DNA of 54,475 nucleotides from Actinoplanes philippinensis (GCF_900113015.1 NZ_FONV01000033.1:1-54475), one strand, 5' to 3'. Positions 1 through 9,089 are shown, numbered from the stretch's first letter. Notes: generated by a model not told the origin, from the letters alone. Made by a program: numbers and translations.

Positions 1-13
1 GCTTCGACGTCAT
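1..13 (-). CDS. Possible 5' end of a gene leaving the window (first 4 codons)
   Basis: On the minus strand an ATG at 13-11 opens a frame (M-T-S-K) that runs off the left edge. A GAGGAG Shine-Dalgarno-like run lies about ten bases upstream. Nothing can be said about the product. The call rests only on the start/SD arrangement and could be chance in GC-rich DNA. Confidence 0.25.
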
Positions 14-99
14 GCTGATGTGCTCTCCTCAGGGCCGTCCAGGAAGAGTATCCCCTGGTAGACGGGCTGTCTCACATCAGCGTGACAGGGAGGGCTCGC

Positions 100-345
100 G
101 TTACGGTGCGGCGGTTCCTTTGCCGTGGTGGCTGTTGCGTTGCGGCGTTGCCGGTTCCTTTGTCGTGGTGGCGGTTGGTTGCGGTGTCTTCGGTCTCCTC
201 GCCGTGGTGGTGGTCGCGTTGCGATGCCGGCGGTTCCTTTGCCATGGGTGTGGTCGTGTTGCGCTGCCGTCAGCTCTTCTCCCATGGTGCTGGCCCGCTT
301 ACCGTGTCGCGGTTCCGTTCGGCGTGGTGTCGGGAATTGCTCCGC
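100..345. repeat. Degenerate tandem repeat in a gene-free stretch
   Basis: Between the left edge and the first gene there is no convincing coding sequence. The stretch holds imperfect copies of a G/T-rich motif built around GCGGTTCCTTTGCCGTGGTGG followed by a GTTGCGTTGCG-like tail. The copies are about 50 bases apart and increasingly diverged. Reading frames stay open through it on both strands only because of its composition. It looks like a decayed minisatellite, similar in style to others in this window. Confidence 0.45.
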
Positions 346-483
346 CTTGCCCCGCGCATCCCGCTTGCGCCGGTTGAGTTGCTCGGCGTTGTGCCGGCAT
401 CGGGAATCCGCCGGCGTTCGGTGACGTCTCGGGCCTCCTGCTCGTAGCATCGGCACCGCGTCCACGCGTCTACAGTGGCGGCG

Positions 484-1380
484 GTGAGTGTTGATCGTCG
501 GCCGCTGCTCAGTGAAGCGCCGGACCTGGTTCAGGACTGCGTGGCCGGGCTGCTCGGCGAGCCCGTCCTGGTGGAACAGGCTGCGGCGGCCGGGTTCACG
601 CCGTCGATCGCCTCCATCGTCATGGGGCGGTCGGGAGTCCGGCTGTTCGTCAAGGCTGCACCCGTCGGGAACGGACTCGGGGAAGCTGTCGAGGCCGGAG
701 CCGTGCTGGCCGACGCAGTCGGGGATCTCGGACCTCGCCTCGTGGGTGCTGCCACTTGCGGCGGTTGGCGGGTTGCCGCCTATCACGTTGTCGACGGAGT
801 GACGATCGAGTCGTGGAGTGCTGCCGACGTCGACGAGTTCCTGCGGATCGTCGACCGGATGCGGGAGCGGCTCGAACCTTGCCCGGTCGAGGGCGTTCGG
901 CCGTACGCCCACGATTTCGTTCCCTTGCTCGGGGATTGGGCGACGCTCGGGGTGACACGGCCGCCACCGATCTCCGCGCCGGTGGCTCGGCTCGCCGAGC
1001 TGGAGGCGCGCTGGACGGCCGTGCTCTCGCCGGGTGTCGCGCTGCACCATGGTGATCTGCGGCGCGACAACGTGATCCGGGAGCCTGGCGGGCGGCTCCG
1101 TATCGTCGACTGGACGCATCTGTGGACTGCCCCCGGCTGGTTGGACCTGGTTCGTGTGCTTCCCGACCTGGCGTCGTGCGGGCATGATCCGGAGTCCGTG
1201 CTACGACGGTCCTGTTGGAGGGACACACCGGCCGACGATGTGAACGTTGCGCTCGCCGGTCTTGCCGGACGGGCATGGCGTGACTGCGTGCTACCCGGCG
1301 AGCCGCGGCTGCGAACCATGCAGCGTGAGCAGGCCGAGCAGTTGTTGTCATGGCTGGATGCCCGCCTCCGCCGGAAATGA
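484..1380 (+). CDS. Aminoglycoside phosphotransferase (APH)-like kinase family protein
   Basis: This 298-aa cytoplasmic protein belongs to the APH/choline-kinase fold. The Brenner motif HHGDLRRDNV (about residues 187-196) supplies the catalytic Asp and metal-binding Asn, and IVDW (about 207-210) carries the second metal-binding Asp in place of the usual DFG. The N-terminal lobe is short and lacks a clear glycine loop. The substrate cannot be told: the family includes antibiotic kinases, but most members in actinomycete genomes are uncharacterised. A TACAGT -10 box at 471-476 puts transcription start at or near the GTG at 484, so the mRNA is probably leaderless. An in-frame GTG at 475 is an alternative start. 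It converges with the membrane protein gene ending at 1425. Confidence 0.75.
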   Translation: MSVDRRPLLSEAPDLVQDCVAGLLGEPVLVEQAAAAGFTPSIASIVMGRSGVRLFVKAAPVGNGLGEAVEAGAVLADAVGDLGPRLVGAATCGGWRVAAYHVVDGVTIESWSAADVDEFLRIVDRMRERLEPCPVEGVRPYAHDFVPLLGDWATLGVTRPPPISAPVARLAELEARWTAVLSPGVALHHGDLRRDNVIREPGGRLRIVDWTHLWTAPGWLDLVRVLPDLASCGHDPESVLRRSCWRDTPADDVNVALAGLAGRAWRDCVLPGEPRLRTMQREQAEQLLSWLDARLRRK

Positions 1381-1424
1381 GTCCACAGCCCATGGCCCGG
1401 CCCCGCGCCGGTGGGTGCCGCGGT

Positions 1425-2090
1425 TCAGGCTGGGGTGAGGCCGGTGGCTACCGCCTTCAGGACGTCGGCCGGCACCCGGAGGTTGGCCTCGATCGTGATC
1501 ACGGTGCGATCGGTTCCGGCGATCACGATGCCGTAGCCCGCGTTGTCGGCGGTGGATGTCCTCGTCAGGCGTGCCTTCCCGGCCGGGACGTCGAAGTTCT
1601 CGACGATGATCGCTCCGGTCAGATGACGGTTCAGGAGCCCGTTGAACGTCGTTGCGGAGACAGGTTGTGACGGCGGCGTCGACGGGCGGAACACCGTGAT
1701 CCACATGTACGAGCCGCCATTGGCCTGCTCGAAGCGGCGCATCGACACTGCCACGTTCAAGTCCTGAGGGCCCGACGGGGTGCCCGCGTCGGTGCCGTCC
1801 GATCGGATGATCAGGGTGCTGCTGCTGCCCTGCTCGTCGATCCGGACACCGGTGGGGATGTAGCTGATCAGGAACCGGTCCACGTCGGGGACCGCTGCGG
1901 AGGCCGCCGGAACCGAACCGGGCGCCGGACGCAGTTGCGTGACGGCGACGGCGCTGGTGACGGCCAGAACCGCGAGCCCAGCGGCAGCGACCCGGAACAT
2001 CCGGCGGCGGCGGACACCGCGCTGAACCCGATGCAGGAACTCATCCGTCACGGGTAGATCAAAGTCGGTCGTTTTCAGAATCTCCGGCAT
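1425..2090 (-). CDS. Membrane-anchored protein paired with the ECF sigma factor (possible anti-sigma partner)
   Basis: This is a 221-aa protein. A basic patch (RRRR) precedes one transmembrane segment at about residues 33-52 (AAAGLAVLAVTSAVAVT), followed by an extracytoplasmic domain of about 165 residues. The short N-terminal cytoplasmic tail lacks an obvious zinc-binding HxxxCxxC anti-sigma motif. It starts 6 bp after the stop of the sigma factor gene, the usual layout for a sigma/anti-sigma pair. The link to the sigma factor is therefore inferred from context and topology. The outer domain matches nothing I recognise. Confidence 0.6.
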   Translation of the reverse strand: MPEILKTTDFDLPVTDEFLHRVQRGVRRRRMFRVAAAGLAVLAVTSAVAVTQLRPAPGSVPAASAAVPDVDRFLISYIPTGVRIDEQGSSSTLIIRSDGTDAGTPSGPQDLNVAVSMRRFEQANGGSYMWITVFRPSTPPSQPVSATTFNGLLNRHLTGAIIVENFDVPAGKARLTRTSTADNAGYGIVIAGTDRTVITIEANLRVPADVLKAVATGLTPA

Positions 2091-2096
2091 ATGAGA

Positions 2097-2576
2097 TCAG
2101 CCCTCCGCCGTCATGCGTTCACGAAGTGTCGCCAGGCCCCGCGACAGGTAGGAACGAACCGTGCCCGCGCTGCATCCCAACGCTGTGGCGATCTGGTCGT
2201 CCGGTTGATCGGCCAGGTAGCGCAGAGCGATCGCGGCCCGCTGCTGGGGTGGCAAACCGGCCAGCAGGTGCCGAACCGCCGCGATGTCGGCAACCGACGC
2301 CAGCGCCGCATCCTCGGCCGGACGGTCCGGCACCTCAGCGACCGGAATCGGACGGCGACGCCGCCGCTCGTTGAGGAACAGGTTGACCATGGTGCGCTGG
2401 GCATATCCGACGGGATTGCCGTCCCGGCGTACCCTCGACCACGCCAGGCCCACGCGGATCAGCGTCTCCTGAGCCAGGTCCTCAGCCGCGGTCCGATCCA
2501 GGGTCAGAGCGTTCCCCAGGCGCAGCAGGGCGGGAGCGCTCTGCCTCAGGAACGCTTCGAACCCGTTACCTCTCAT
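2097..2576 (-). CDS. RNA polymerase sigma factor, sigma-70 family (SigE/ECF type)
   Basis: This 159-aa protein is the size of an ECF sigma factor. Region 2 is seen in AEDLAQETLIRVGLAW (about residues 31-46). Region 4 is LPPQQRAAIALRYLADQ followed by the helix-turn-helix DDQIATALGCSAGTVRSYL (about 98-145). It should direct RNA polymerase to a small stress or envelope regulon, with activity probably held by the membrane protein encoded 6 bp downstream. The start chosen is the ATG at 2576, which gives the usual 'GFEAFLRQSAPALLRL' N-terminus of SigE-like factors. A much longer open frame upstream is composition-driven. Confidence 0.85.
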   Translation of the reverse strand: MRGNGFEAFLRQSAPALLRLGNALTLDRTAAEDLAQETLIRVGLAWSRVRRDGNPVGYAQRTMVNLFLNERRRRRPIPVAEVPDRPAEDAALASVADIAAVRHLLAGLPPQQRAAIALRYLADQPDDQIATALGCSAGTVRSYLSRGLATLRERMTAEG

Positions 2577-2629
2577 ACCCCTAACTACACAGCGGCGCCC
2601 CAGGTCTGTTGCGTCCTCGGCGGAATTTC

Positions 2630-3343
2630 CTAGGAGAGATGTGCGAGCACGCTGTCGAACGCCTGCACGACTGCTGTCCGGGACTCCTCGGTGTGGTCGA
2701 GCATGTCGAAGCCATGCCGGCCGTTCGGCACGTCGATCACTTCCAGGCGAGCGTCGGTGGCGGCTGTGACGAACTCCTGGACCGCCTCCGCTACGTCCGG
2801 GCGCTCGAGACCCGCACGAGTCAGCACGATCGGTAGCGTGCCGGAGCCGGTGACCGCCTCGATCGGGCGGAAGGCCGGGTCGACGGGCCAGCCGGCCAAC
2901 GGCGCGAGAAGGGGATAGGTGGCCGCGACACAGCGCAGCCAGCCGGGCGGGGTGCGCAGCCAGTCGGCAAGCAACAGGCCACCTCCGGAGAAGAACCAGA
3001 CGGCGATCCGGTCCGCGTCGACCTGCGGCAACTCGCGAGCGAGCCGGACCGCCGCGGCAACATCGGCGGCCGCCTCCGGATAGGCGGCCGGATGGTGCAG
3101 CCGGTGATCGACGGTCACCCCGACGACACCACGGGCCGCCGCGAGCGAGCCGTATCCCCGGTAGATCGGCCAGTCGCGTGGCGTCGGGCTCACCGCGGCC
3201 GGCACCGGGCCGCCGTGCACGAAGATGATCGCCGGACGCGTCTCGGTCGTCGCGGGAAGATACACGTCGACGTTCCCCCGGCGATCCGGCGTCACGGTCT
3301 CCACCGGCAGGACGAACGGCTGAAGGTGCTCGGGAAGCGGCAT
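2630..3343 (-). CDS. Alpha/beta hydrolase
   Basis: This 237-aa protein has the alpha/beta hydrolase layout. An oxyanion-hole HGG occurs at about residues 44-46 (FVHGGPVP). The nucleophile elbow is FFSGGG (about 116-121), an S-centred variant of GxSxG. A C-terminal NGRHGFDMLD supplies the catalytic His. No signal peptide is visible, so it probably acts in the cytoplasm on small esters, peptides or a xenobiotic. It is divergent from the GlxA-type regulator with about 87 bp between starts, which suggests it may be one of that regulator's targets. The substrate is unknown. Confidence 0.75.
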   Translation of the reverse strand: MPLPEHLQPFVLPVETVTPDRRGNVDVYLPATTETRPAIIFVHGGPVPAAVSPTPRDWPIYRGYGSLAAARGVVGVTVDHRLHHPAAYPEAAADVAAAVRLARELPQVDADRIAVWFFSGGGLLLADWLRTPPGWLRCVAATYPLLAPLAGWPVDPAFRPIEAVTGSGTLPIVLTRAGLERPDVAEAVQEFVTAATDARLEVIDVPNGRHGFDMLDHTEESRTAVVQAFDSVLAHLS

Positions 3344-3430
3344 CCCCGCAGAGTACCGCTACCGGATCCGTCCGGTGGGTGACGCTCACAGCCCTCCTCC
3401 CAAGCTCGCCCGTCGCCTACCGTCATTGCC

Positions 3431-4390
3431 GTGAGCAGCAAAAACAAAGCCGGACGGCGAGTGATCGTGCTGGTGCTCCCGGACGTGAACCTGCTCGACC
3501 TCGGTGGTCCGGTGCAGGCCTTCGACGCGGCGGCACACCTGGGCGCCGACTACCGCCTGGAGTTCGTCGCCGCTGGTGCCGGCGAGGTGCGCTCGGCGCA
3601 GGGACTTCACCTGGCCGGCCTCGGGCCGCTGCCGGAGACCGGCCCCGGCGACCTGGTGCTGGTGCCCGGCCCCCGGTTGCCGGCGCCCGGCCCTGACTTC
3701 CCCGAAACAGCGGTGACCTGGGTACGTGCCGCGGTTCACGCCGGTGCACGAGTGGCGTCGGTGTGCACCGGCGCGGCCGTGCTCGCCGAGGCCGGCGTGC
3801 TCGACGGCCGCCGGTGTACCACGCACTGGTCGCTGGTCGATCTGATGCGATCGCGCTATCCCCGTGCTCGTGTCCGCGACGCTGTTCTGTACGTCCACGA
3901 CGGGCCGGTCAGCACCAGCGCGGGAATCGCGGCCGGCATCGACCTGGCACTGTCCCTGATCGAACGCGATCACGGCCCGTCCCTGACCGCCGCGGTCGCT
4001 CGGGACCTCGTCGTCTACCTCCGCCGGGACGGCAGCCAGCGACAGGTCAGCGCCTTCCTCGAGCACCGGGGTCACCTCCACTCCGGCGTCCACCGGGTCC
4101 AGGACCATCTCGCGCAGCACCTCGACTCTCCACACACACTCGATGAACTGGCCGCCCTGGCGAACCTGTCGCCACGCGGCCTGAGCCGAGCCTTCACCGC
4201 GGCTACCGGTTGCACTCCGCTCGAATACCAGCAGCGCCTTCGCCTGGACCTGGCCGCGAACCTGCTCGCAGAGACGACGCTGACGGTGGAGGCGGTCGCC
4301 ACCCGCTGCGGTTTCCGTGACGCCCGCCATTTCCGGCGGTTGTACGGCGCCCGCTACGGCAGACCACCCTCGGCCGGCCGGCCGGTGTGA
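3431..4390 (+). CDS. GlxA-family transcriptional regulator (DJ-1/PfpI domain plus AraC-type HTH)
   Basis: This 319-aa protein has two domains. Residues 10-185 form a DJ-1/PfpI sensor domain with the nucleophile elbow VCTGAAVLAEAG (Cys about 112). Residues about 215-315 form an AraC-type double helix-turn-helix (LDELAALANLSPRGLSRAF and VEAVATRCGFRDARHFRRLY). Regulators of this type control catabolic or stress genes; the ligand cannot be read. A TACCGT box at 3418-3423 lies 7 bases before the GTG start, so translation is probably leaderless. The next gene downstream (42 bp) is another DJ-1 protein, so sensor and target domains appear related. Confidence 0.85.
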   Translation: MSSKNKAGRRVIVLVLPDVNLLDLGGPVQAFDAAAHLGADYRLEFVAAGAGEVRSAQGLHLAGLGPLPETGPGDLVLVPGPRLPAPGPDFPETAVTWVRAAVHAGARVASVCTGAAVLAEAGVLDGRRCTTHWSLVDLMRSRYPRARVRDAVLYVHDGPVSTSAGIAAGIDLALSLIERDHGPSLTAAVARDLVVYLRRDGSQRQVSAFLEHRGHLHSGVHRVQDHLAQHLDSPHTLDELAALANLSPRGLSRAFTAATGCTPLEYQQRLRLDLAANLLAETTLTVEAVATRCGFRDARHFRRLYGARYGRPPSAGRPV

Positions 4391-4432
4391 CCGTCTGAGC
4401 CCATCGTCCGGCATCACCACGGAAGGACTGCC

Positions 4433-5803
4433 ATGCTTCGTGTCCTCGTCGGAATCGTCTCGGCCGTAGCCGTGCTCGTCGGCGCGGTGCTGGGCGGAGT
4501 CACCGTCACCATGAGGGACAGCTATTCCGCCGGTGGCGGGAGCGGCCCCTTCTCGGGCGGCTGGCCGGTTCCTCGCAGCGCACCCGCCGGAGCAACCGTG
4601 GTCGCGGTGCTTCTCGGCACCGACGGGACGGTTGTCAGCGACGCCCTGCTGCCGTACGAGGCGTTCGCCCGTGACTCCCATTTCTTTGTCTACACCGTGG
4701 CCGCGGAACGTCGGCCGACTCCGCTCTCCGGAGGACTCGGAGTGGTGCCCGAGCACACCTTCGACACGGCGCCCTCGCCCGACGTGGTGGTCGTCCCTGC
4801 AGTGGTCCGGCAGGAGCCGCAACTGCGGGACTGGCTCCGCGGGCAGGCGTCGCGCGGGGCGTACCTCCTGGGGGTCTGTGCCGGTGCCGAGGTGCTCGCC
4901 GATGCCGGACTGCTGGCCGGGCGCCGGGCGACCTCGTTCTGGCAGCGTCTCGGCGGGCTCCGCGACTCCCATCCGGACACCACGTGGCTGGCCGGCGAAC
5001 GTTTCGTCGAGGATGGCCGGATCATCACGACCGCCGGTGTGACCTCCGGTCTGGCCGGCTCGCTGCGCCTCATCGAGCTGCTCGCCGGCCCGGACGTGGC
5101 CACCCGAGTCGGACGCGAGGTGTCTTACCACGACTGGGCGCCGCGAACACTCACCCACATCCCGGAGCGAAGCCTGGTTGTCGGCGACCTCCCCTATGCG
5201 CTGAACGCCGCGTTCCCCAGGCTGCGCCCGACGATCGGCATCGGCCTCACCGACGGCGTCGGCGAGATCGATCTTGCGGCAGCCTTCGAGACCTACGCCG
5301 GGACGTCCTTCGCCGCCCGAACAGTGCCGGTGGCCACGCAACCGACGGTGACGACACGCCACGGCCTGCTGTTGACGGCCGACCTGATGCCAGTGGACCG
5401 GCTCATCGTCCCCGGAGTGGACCGGCCCGGATCCGGGACGGCCATCTGGGCCGCTGACCGCCACATCGACATCACGCTGCCGCACGCGGGCCGGAAGCCG
5501 GGTGAGTTCGCCTTCGATCCTCTGCTCCGCGACCTCGCCGAGCACACCGACCGGGCGACCGCCCGTACCACCGCGAAGTTCACCGAATACCCCGTCGATC
5601 ATCTGATGCTCACCGGTGCTGCATGGCCTTGGCGGTCCACCGTGATCGCTGTGCTGGTCCTCGGCGCCGCTGTCGGCGCGGGTGTCCTGCCCACATGGGT
5701 CGCGCGACGCCGTCGACGACGTATGCATTCACCTGTGCTCGGCCTCGGGCCGGCGACGACGCACGCTTCTGCCGATGCTCGATCGCCGTCTCTGCCGGGG
5801 TAG
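4433..5803 (+). CDS. Membrane-anchored DJ-1/PfpI family protein with two DJ-1-like regions
   Basis: This 456-aa protein has an N-terminal hydrophobic segment (about 3-26) and a C-terminal one (about 400-420, IAVLVLGAAVGAGVLP). The latter is followed by an arginine-rich stop-transfer RRRRRR, so the bulk is likely extracytoplasmic. Residues about 50-215 are a DJ-1/PfpI domain with the elbow GVCAGAEVLADAG (Cys about 149). Residues about 265-330 look like the first half of a second DJ-1 domain (GIGLTDGVGEIDLAAAFE, then RLIVPGVD) without a nucleophile cysteine. A GGAAGGA SD precedes the ATG. It lies 42 bp after the GlxA-like regulator and is probably co-transcribed. The activity is unknown. Confidence 0.75.
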   Translation: MLRVLVGIVSAVAVLVGAVLGGVTVTMRDSYSAGGGSGPFSGGWPVPRSAPAGATVVAVLLGTDGTVVSDALLPYEAFARDSHFFVYTVAAERRPTPLSGGLGVVPEHTFDTAPSPDVVVVPAVVRQEPQLRDWLRGQASRGAYLLGVCAGAEVLADAGLLAGRRATSFWQRLGGLRDSHPDTTWLAGERFVEDGRIITTAGVTSGLAGSLRLIELLAGPDVATRVGREVSYHDWAPRTLTHIPERSLVVGDLPYALNAAFPRLRPTIGIGLTDGVGEIDLAAAFETYAGTSFAARTVPVATQPTVTTRHGLLLTADLMPVDRLIVPGVDRPGSGTAIWAADRHIDITLPHAGRKPGEFAFDPLLRDLAEHTDRATARTTAKFTEYPVDHLMLTGAAWPWRSTVIAVLVLGAAVGAGVLPTWVARRRRRRMHSPVLGLGPATTHASADARSPSLPG

Positions 5804-5851
5804 GCGTCAAATGCAGTCGACACGATAATCACTGTCGATGTCGTAAGGGGC

Positions 5852-6868
5852 ATGGCTACTCTCCTTCGGATGGAGATCCGGAAGCTGACGGCATTCGACG
5901 GTGCTGAGGCCCAGACCTGGTACGACGCGCGGCACGCGGGGGCGACAGCGGATCGGCATGCGGCGCTGGTGACCGGCCGCGCCACGGAGTTGCGGTCACT
6001 CGCCGCCAACGACACCAACCCCAACCGGCATCGCGAGGCTTGGGGCGCCTGGAACGGAGATACCTGCGTCGGCGGAATGCTCGTCGAATGGGCGCTCCAG
6101 GAGAACCCGCACCGCGCCGAGATCGACATCGCCGTTCCGGTGCCTCATCGTCGTCAGGGCGTCGGGGCTGCACTGTGGGAAGCAGGGGCCCAGCGGGCGG
6201 CCTCGGCCGGGCGGACCACCGTCAACGTCGAGGTGCACGTCCCACGCGGCAGGCTCCTCGGCGAATGGCCGGGCGGCCGCTTCGCGTTGGCTCGCGGCTT
6301 CGTCTCCGGACTCGCCGAGGACCGTCTTGTTCTCGACCTGCCCGTGCCTGAGCAGACCCTGGACCGGTACGAGCGGCCGGCTCCCGGCTACGGGGCCCAC
6401 TCCTGGCACGGGCCGATGCCGGCGACATGGTTGCCGGCGCTCGCGGAACTCGTCAGCGAGATGTCGGCCGACGTGCCGACCGGCGATCTCGACGTGGCGG
6501 CCGCGCGGTGGGACGCCGAGCGGGTCGGCACCAACCAGGAGCGGCTCACCACGATCGGGTACGCCCTCATCACCACCGTGATCACCACCGGCGGGGGTGA
6601 ACCTGCCGGCTACACGCAACTGCTCGTCGACGGCGACGGCGTCCACGTGCACCAGGACGACACCTACATACGCCGAGCACACCGCGGCCACCGGCTCGGT
6701 GGCCTGGCCAAGGCCCGCAACCTGCGTGAGCTGGCCGCGCGCCATCCGCACGCCCGTCACGTGCACACGTGGACCGCCGAGTCCAACGATGCGATGCAGG
6801 CGATCAACGATCGGTTCGGCTTTCGCCCGGTCGAGACCAGCCACTCCATGGAGTCGTCGATCGGCTGA
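5852..6868 (+). CDS. GNAT family N-acetyltransferase (tandem GNAT domains)
   Basis: This 338-aa protein contains two GNAT folds. The N-terminal one carries the acetyl-CoA loop VPHRRQGVGAALWE (about residues 97-110). The C-terminal one carries a degenerate loop RRAHRGHRLGGLAKARNLREL and the late motif ESNDAMQAINDRFGFRPVE. Tandem-GNAT proteins of this size are common in actinomycetes and usually uncharacterised; one domain is often catalytically weak. The start at 5852 follows GTAAGGGGC. An alternative ATG lies 18 bases further in. Confidence 0.8.
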   Translation: MATLLRMEIRKLTAFDGAEAQTWYDARHAGATADRHAALVTGRATELRSLAANDTNPNRHREAWGAWNGDTCVGGMLVEWALQENPHRAEIDIAVPVPHRRQGVGAALWEAGAQRAASAGRTTVNVEVHVPRGRLLGEWPGGRFALARGFVSGLAEDRLVLDLPVPEQTLDRYERPAPGYGAHSWHGPMPATWLPALAELVSEMSADVPTGDLDVAAARWDAERVGTNQERLTTIGYALITTVITTGGGEPAGYTQLLVDGDGVHVHQDDTYIRRAHRGHRLGGLAKARNLRELAARHPHARHVHTWTAESNDAMQAINDRFGFRPVETSHSMESSIG

Positions 6869-6939
6869 CAGCCGGCGATACGTCTTCGGCGGGTGATCAC
6901 GCCGCTCGCCGAGGAGCACCGCCTGACGGCCTCGCAGCT

Positions 6940-7180
6940 GGTGGCCCGCTGCCGGGCGGGTTGCACTTCCCAGATGGCGGCCGCCCGAGTCGTTGGTTGC
7001 GAGCACCTGTCGCGGATCGGTCGGCTCGCGGAGTACGGGTGGCGGTTGATGGCGGGCTGATTCGCTTGTTGCGGGCTGTAGTTGGTGATCGATCGGCTCA
7101 CTGGTTGCGGGCATCAGCTGAGGACTGGCCGACTCGCGGGCCGCGGGCGCCGGCTCACGGCTTGCCGGCTCGGTCATCGT
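6940..7180. repeat. Degenerate short tandem repeats within a gene-poor stretch
   Basis: The 6869-7369 interval has no convincing gene. It contains imperfect copies, about 27-30 bases apart, of a motif like GATCGGTCGGCTCGCGGGTTGCGGG. On the minus strand they read as recurring PATSEP/PTDPR-like peptides, which is translation of a repeat rather than of a gene. The copies are strongly diverged. The array directly follows the GNAT gene. Confidence 0.4.
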
Positions 7181-7369
7181 GGGCATCGGATGACGGCGGT
7201 TCGGGCCGCTGGCCGTTACCGCCCGCCTCCGGAACAGGGCATCAACGGAGGTTGCCTGGGATTGTGGAAGGTCGTCGACCCGATGAAGGGGAGCCGTCAC
7301 GACAACGGACTGGCTGGTCATGAGGACCGGGCCGCGGCGGTGCTGACGCGGGGAACAGCAAAGGGCCGG

Positions 7370-7640
7370 CAGCGGTCCTCCCGGTGACACGGACTGTGAA
7401 GCGGGCGCCTTCGATCGGCGCGGGGGCGTCGTGGACCACAGCGCCCAGGTGCAGGACCCAACGCCCCGGCTCGAGGTGTGCCGAGCCGGGTACTTGAGCC
7501 TCGAAGTAGCAGGTGAACGGCTCGCAGCGAACGGCGCGAGCCTGCCGTCGAGGCTCTGACTCGGTCGATCGCGGTCGCCCGACGGTGGCGCCGGATTGTC
7601 GCCGGCGTGACGCAGCATCTGACGGTTGAACGCGCTGGTC
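7370..7640 (-). pseudogene. Remnant of an unidentified gene
   Basis: One minus-strand frame here reads like genuine protein, with good codon usage and alternating hydrophobic strands: CEPFTCYFEAQVPG, then RWVLHLGAVV, then ARFTVRVTG. No plausible start codon or RBS precedes it, and it degrades into low-complexity sequence at the 3' side. I read it as the C-terminal part of a lost beta-rich protein. Family unknown. A second scrap, MDAFELLARWG at about 7932-7900 on the same strand, adds to the picture of gene decay between 6869 and 7934. Confidence 0.35.
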
Positions 7641-7934
7641 GGACGGTGTGGACGGGAGCTACGGCCTGATGCGAATGGAGCCTGGACCGCCTGACATGGA
7701 TCGAACACGGGGTCGACAGTCCCTTCGCTGTAGCTGATGTGGCGCGCTGACCCTGCTACCAGTCCTTTGGAGGAGTGCGTCTCTTCCGGCGAGGGCTGAG
7801 GCCTCGTCGTGTGAGGCGTCCTGTTTGTTGGGCTGCTCTGCTGCATGGAGGGGGAGCTGCTTGCGTCTCTCTTGGCCGGATCTCCGGCGTGGGTGGTCGG
7901 CCCCAGCGTGCGAGCAACTCGAACGCGTCCATGA

Positions 7935-9032
7935 TCACCGTGGATCGCCAGCCGGCGGGACGCTGAGCAATTGATGCCCGGCCGCCTTGTCTGCGGCTCT
8001 GTTGCCCGTGACGACGGCTGTCATCGCCGCCAGCGCGGAGGCCCGGGGATCGAAGTAGCCGTCATGACCGTCGACGTCGCCGCACGGAAGGGGGCGAGCT
8101 CCGAACTCGGGGTCGGAGGGCAACCGGCCGTGACCGAGACCCAGAAGGCGTACGCCGGGGACCCGGCGGATCCAGTCGCCGGGCGCGGCACACGCCCACA
8201 CCTGGGCGGTGGTGCCCAGGTCGGACCGGCTGCTGACGCCCATACCGGGGCTACCGACCGCGATCAGATCGGTGACCTGGCCGCTGAGGTGAGTCGCGGC
8301 GAGGCCGGCGACGGTGGAACCGTAACTGTGACCGATGACGACGATCGACCGATCGGGACGATCGAGCACGAGGCCGTCCACGAAACGGCGGAGAGACTCC
8401 GCACCGGCGATGGCCCGATCCTCACGTACCGCATGGAGGTCGAGGCCCTCGGGCGCGTCATAGCCGAGCCATGCGATGACGGCCACGTGTGAGCCTGCAC
8501 CGGTGGCGCGAACCGCGTCGAACAGCTGCCCGGCCTGCCAGGCGGGTGCGCGTCGCTGCACCCCGCCATGGCCGGTGTCGAACTCGGGCAACTCGTTGTC
8601 CGAACCCGGAACGAGGATCACCACCCGGGTGGCCGTCTCGAGATCGCCCAGAACCTCGGCGATACGGCCATCGCCACGGTCGTCGTAGACGAGAGTCTGC
8701 CGACCGGCATCCGACGGACGCCTCGCCCGGTTGGCAGCGAAGCGAAGCGATAGCGGTGCCCCGTCGAGATTGCCGACGATCTCCGGATAGCGACCGGTGA
8801 GACCGGCCGCTTCGGCGGGGGTGAGATGGGCGAAGAACATGGCTGTCCGCTCCGGGGTCGCCGCGCCGGGGTCGGGCGGAGCGGTCGGCTCGGCGAGCCA
8901 TGCGGGAAGCGACACCGGTGGCGCCGGCGCCTCGGGTCGAACTGGCCCGAGCAGCGTGCCGCCGATCAGGCCGAGGCCGGCAAGGGTGGCTGCCGCCAGG
9001 GTTTTCCGAGATGTGAAGGCGATGCGAGGCAT
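7935..9032 (-). CDS. Secreted or membrane-anchored alpha/beta hydrolase (DUF1023-like)
   Basis: This 365-aa protein has an N-terminal hydrophobic segment (TLAAATLAGLGLIGGTLLG, about residues 11-29) after basic residues, consistent with export or anchoring. The catalytic region matches the actinobacterial DUF1023 alpha/beta hydrolases: VVVIGHSYGST-type elbow (here VVIGHSYGSTVAG, Ser about 235), an Asp in the following strand region, and DGHDGYFDP supplying the His near the C-terminus. Such proteins are putative lipases or esterases of unknown substrate. The ATG at 9032 was chosen because sequence upstream lacks coding character. It is divergent from the histidine kinase gene, with a perfect dyad (9090-9107) between them. 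Confidence 0.75.
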   Translation of the reverse strand: MPRIAFTSRKTLAAATLAGLGLIGGTLLGPVRPEAPAPPVSLPAWLAEPTAPPDPGAATPERTAMFFAHLTPAEAAGLTGRYPEIVGNLDGAPLSLRFAANRARRPSDAGRQTLVYDDRGDGRIAEVLGDLETATRVVILVPGSDNELPEFDTGHGGVQRRAPAWQAGQLFDAVRATGAGSHVAVIAWLGYDAPEGLDLHAVREDRAIAGAESLRRFVDGLVLDRPDRSIVVIGHSYGSTVAGLAATHLSGQVTDLIAVGSPGMGVSSRSDLGTTAQVWACAAPGDWIRRVPGVRLLGLGHGRLPSDPEFGARPLPCGDVDGHDGYFDPRASALAAMTAVVTGNRAADKAAGHQLLSVPPAGDPR

Positions 9033-9089
9033 GGCATCGAGACTCGTGGTGAATCGGTCCCGGCACAGTGGAGCAGGCACGCGCTTGAT

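Noticed and set aside
3386..5728. Long minus-strand frame opposite the GlxA and DJ-1 genes
   Set aside because: Composition shadow; no motif, and both plus-strand genes have convincing families and starts.
6769..7323. Plus-strand ORF following the double-GNAT gene
   Set aside because: It begins inside the GNAT gene in another frame and continues through degenerate repeats with no SD or motif.
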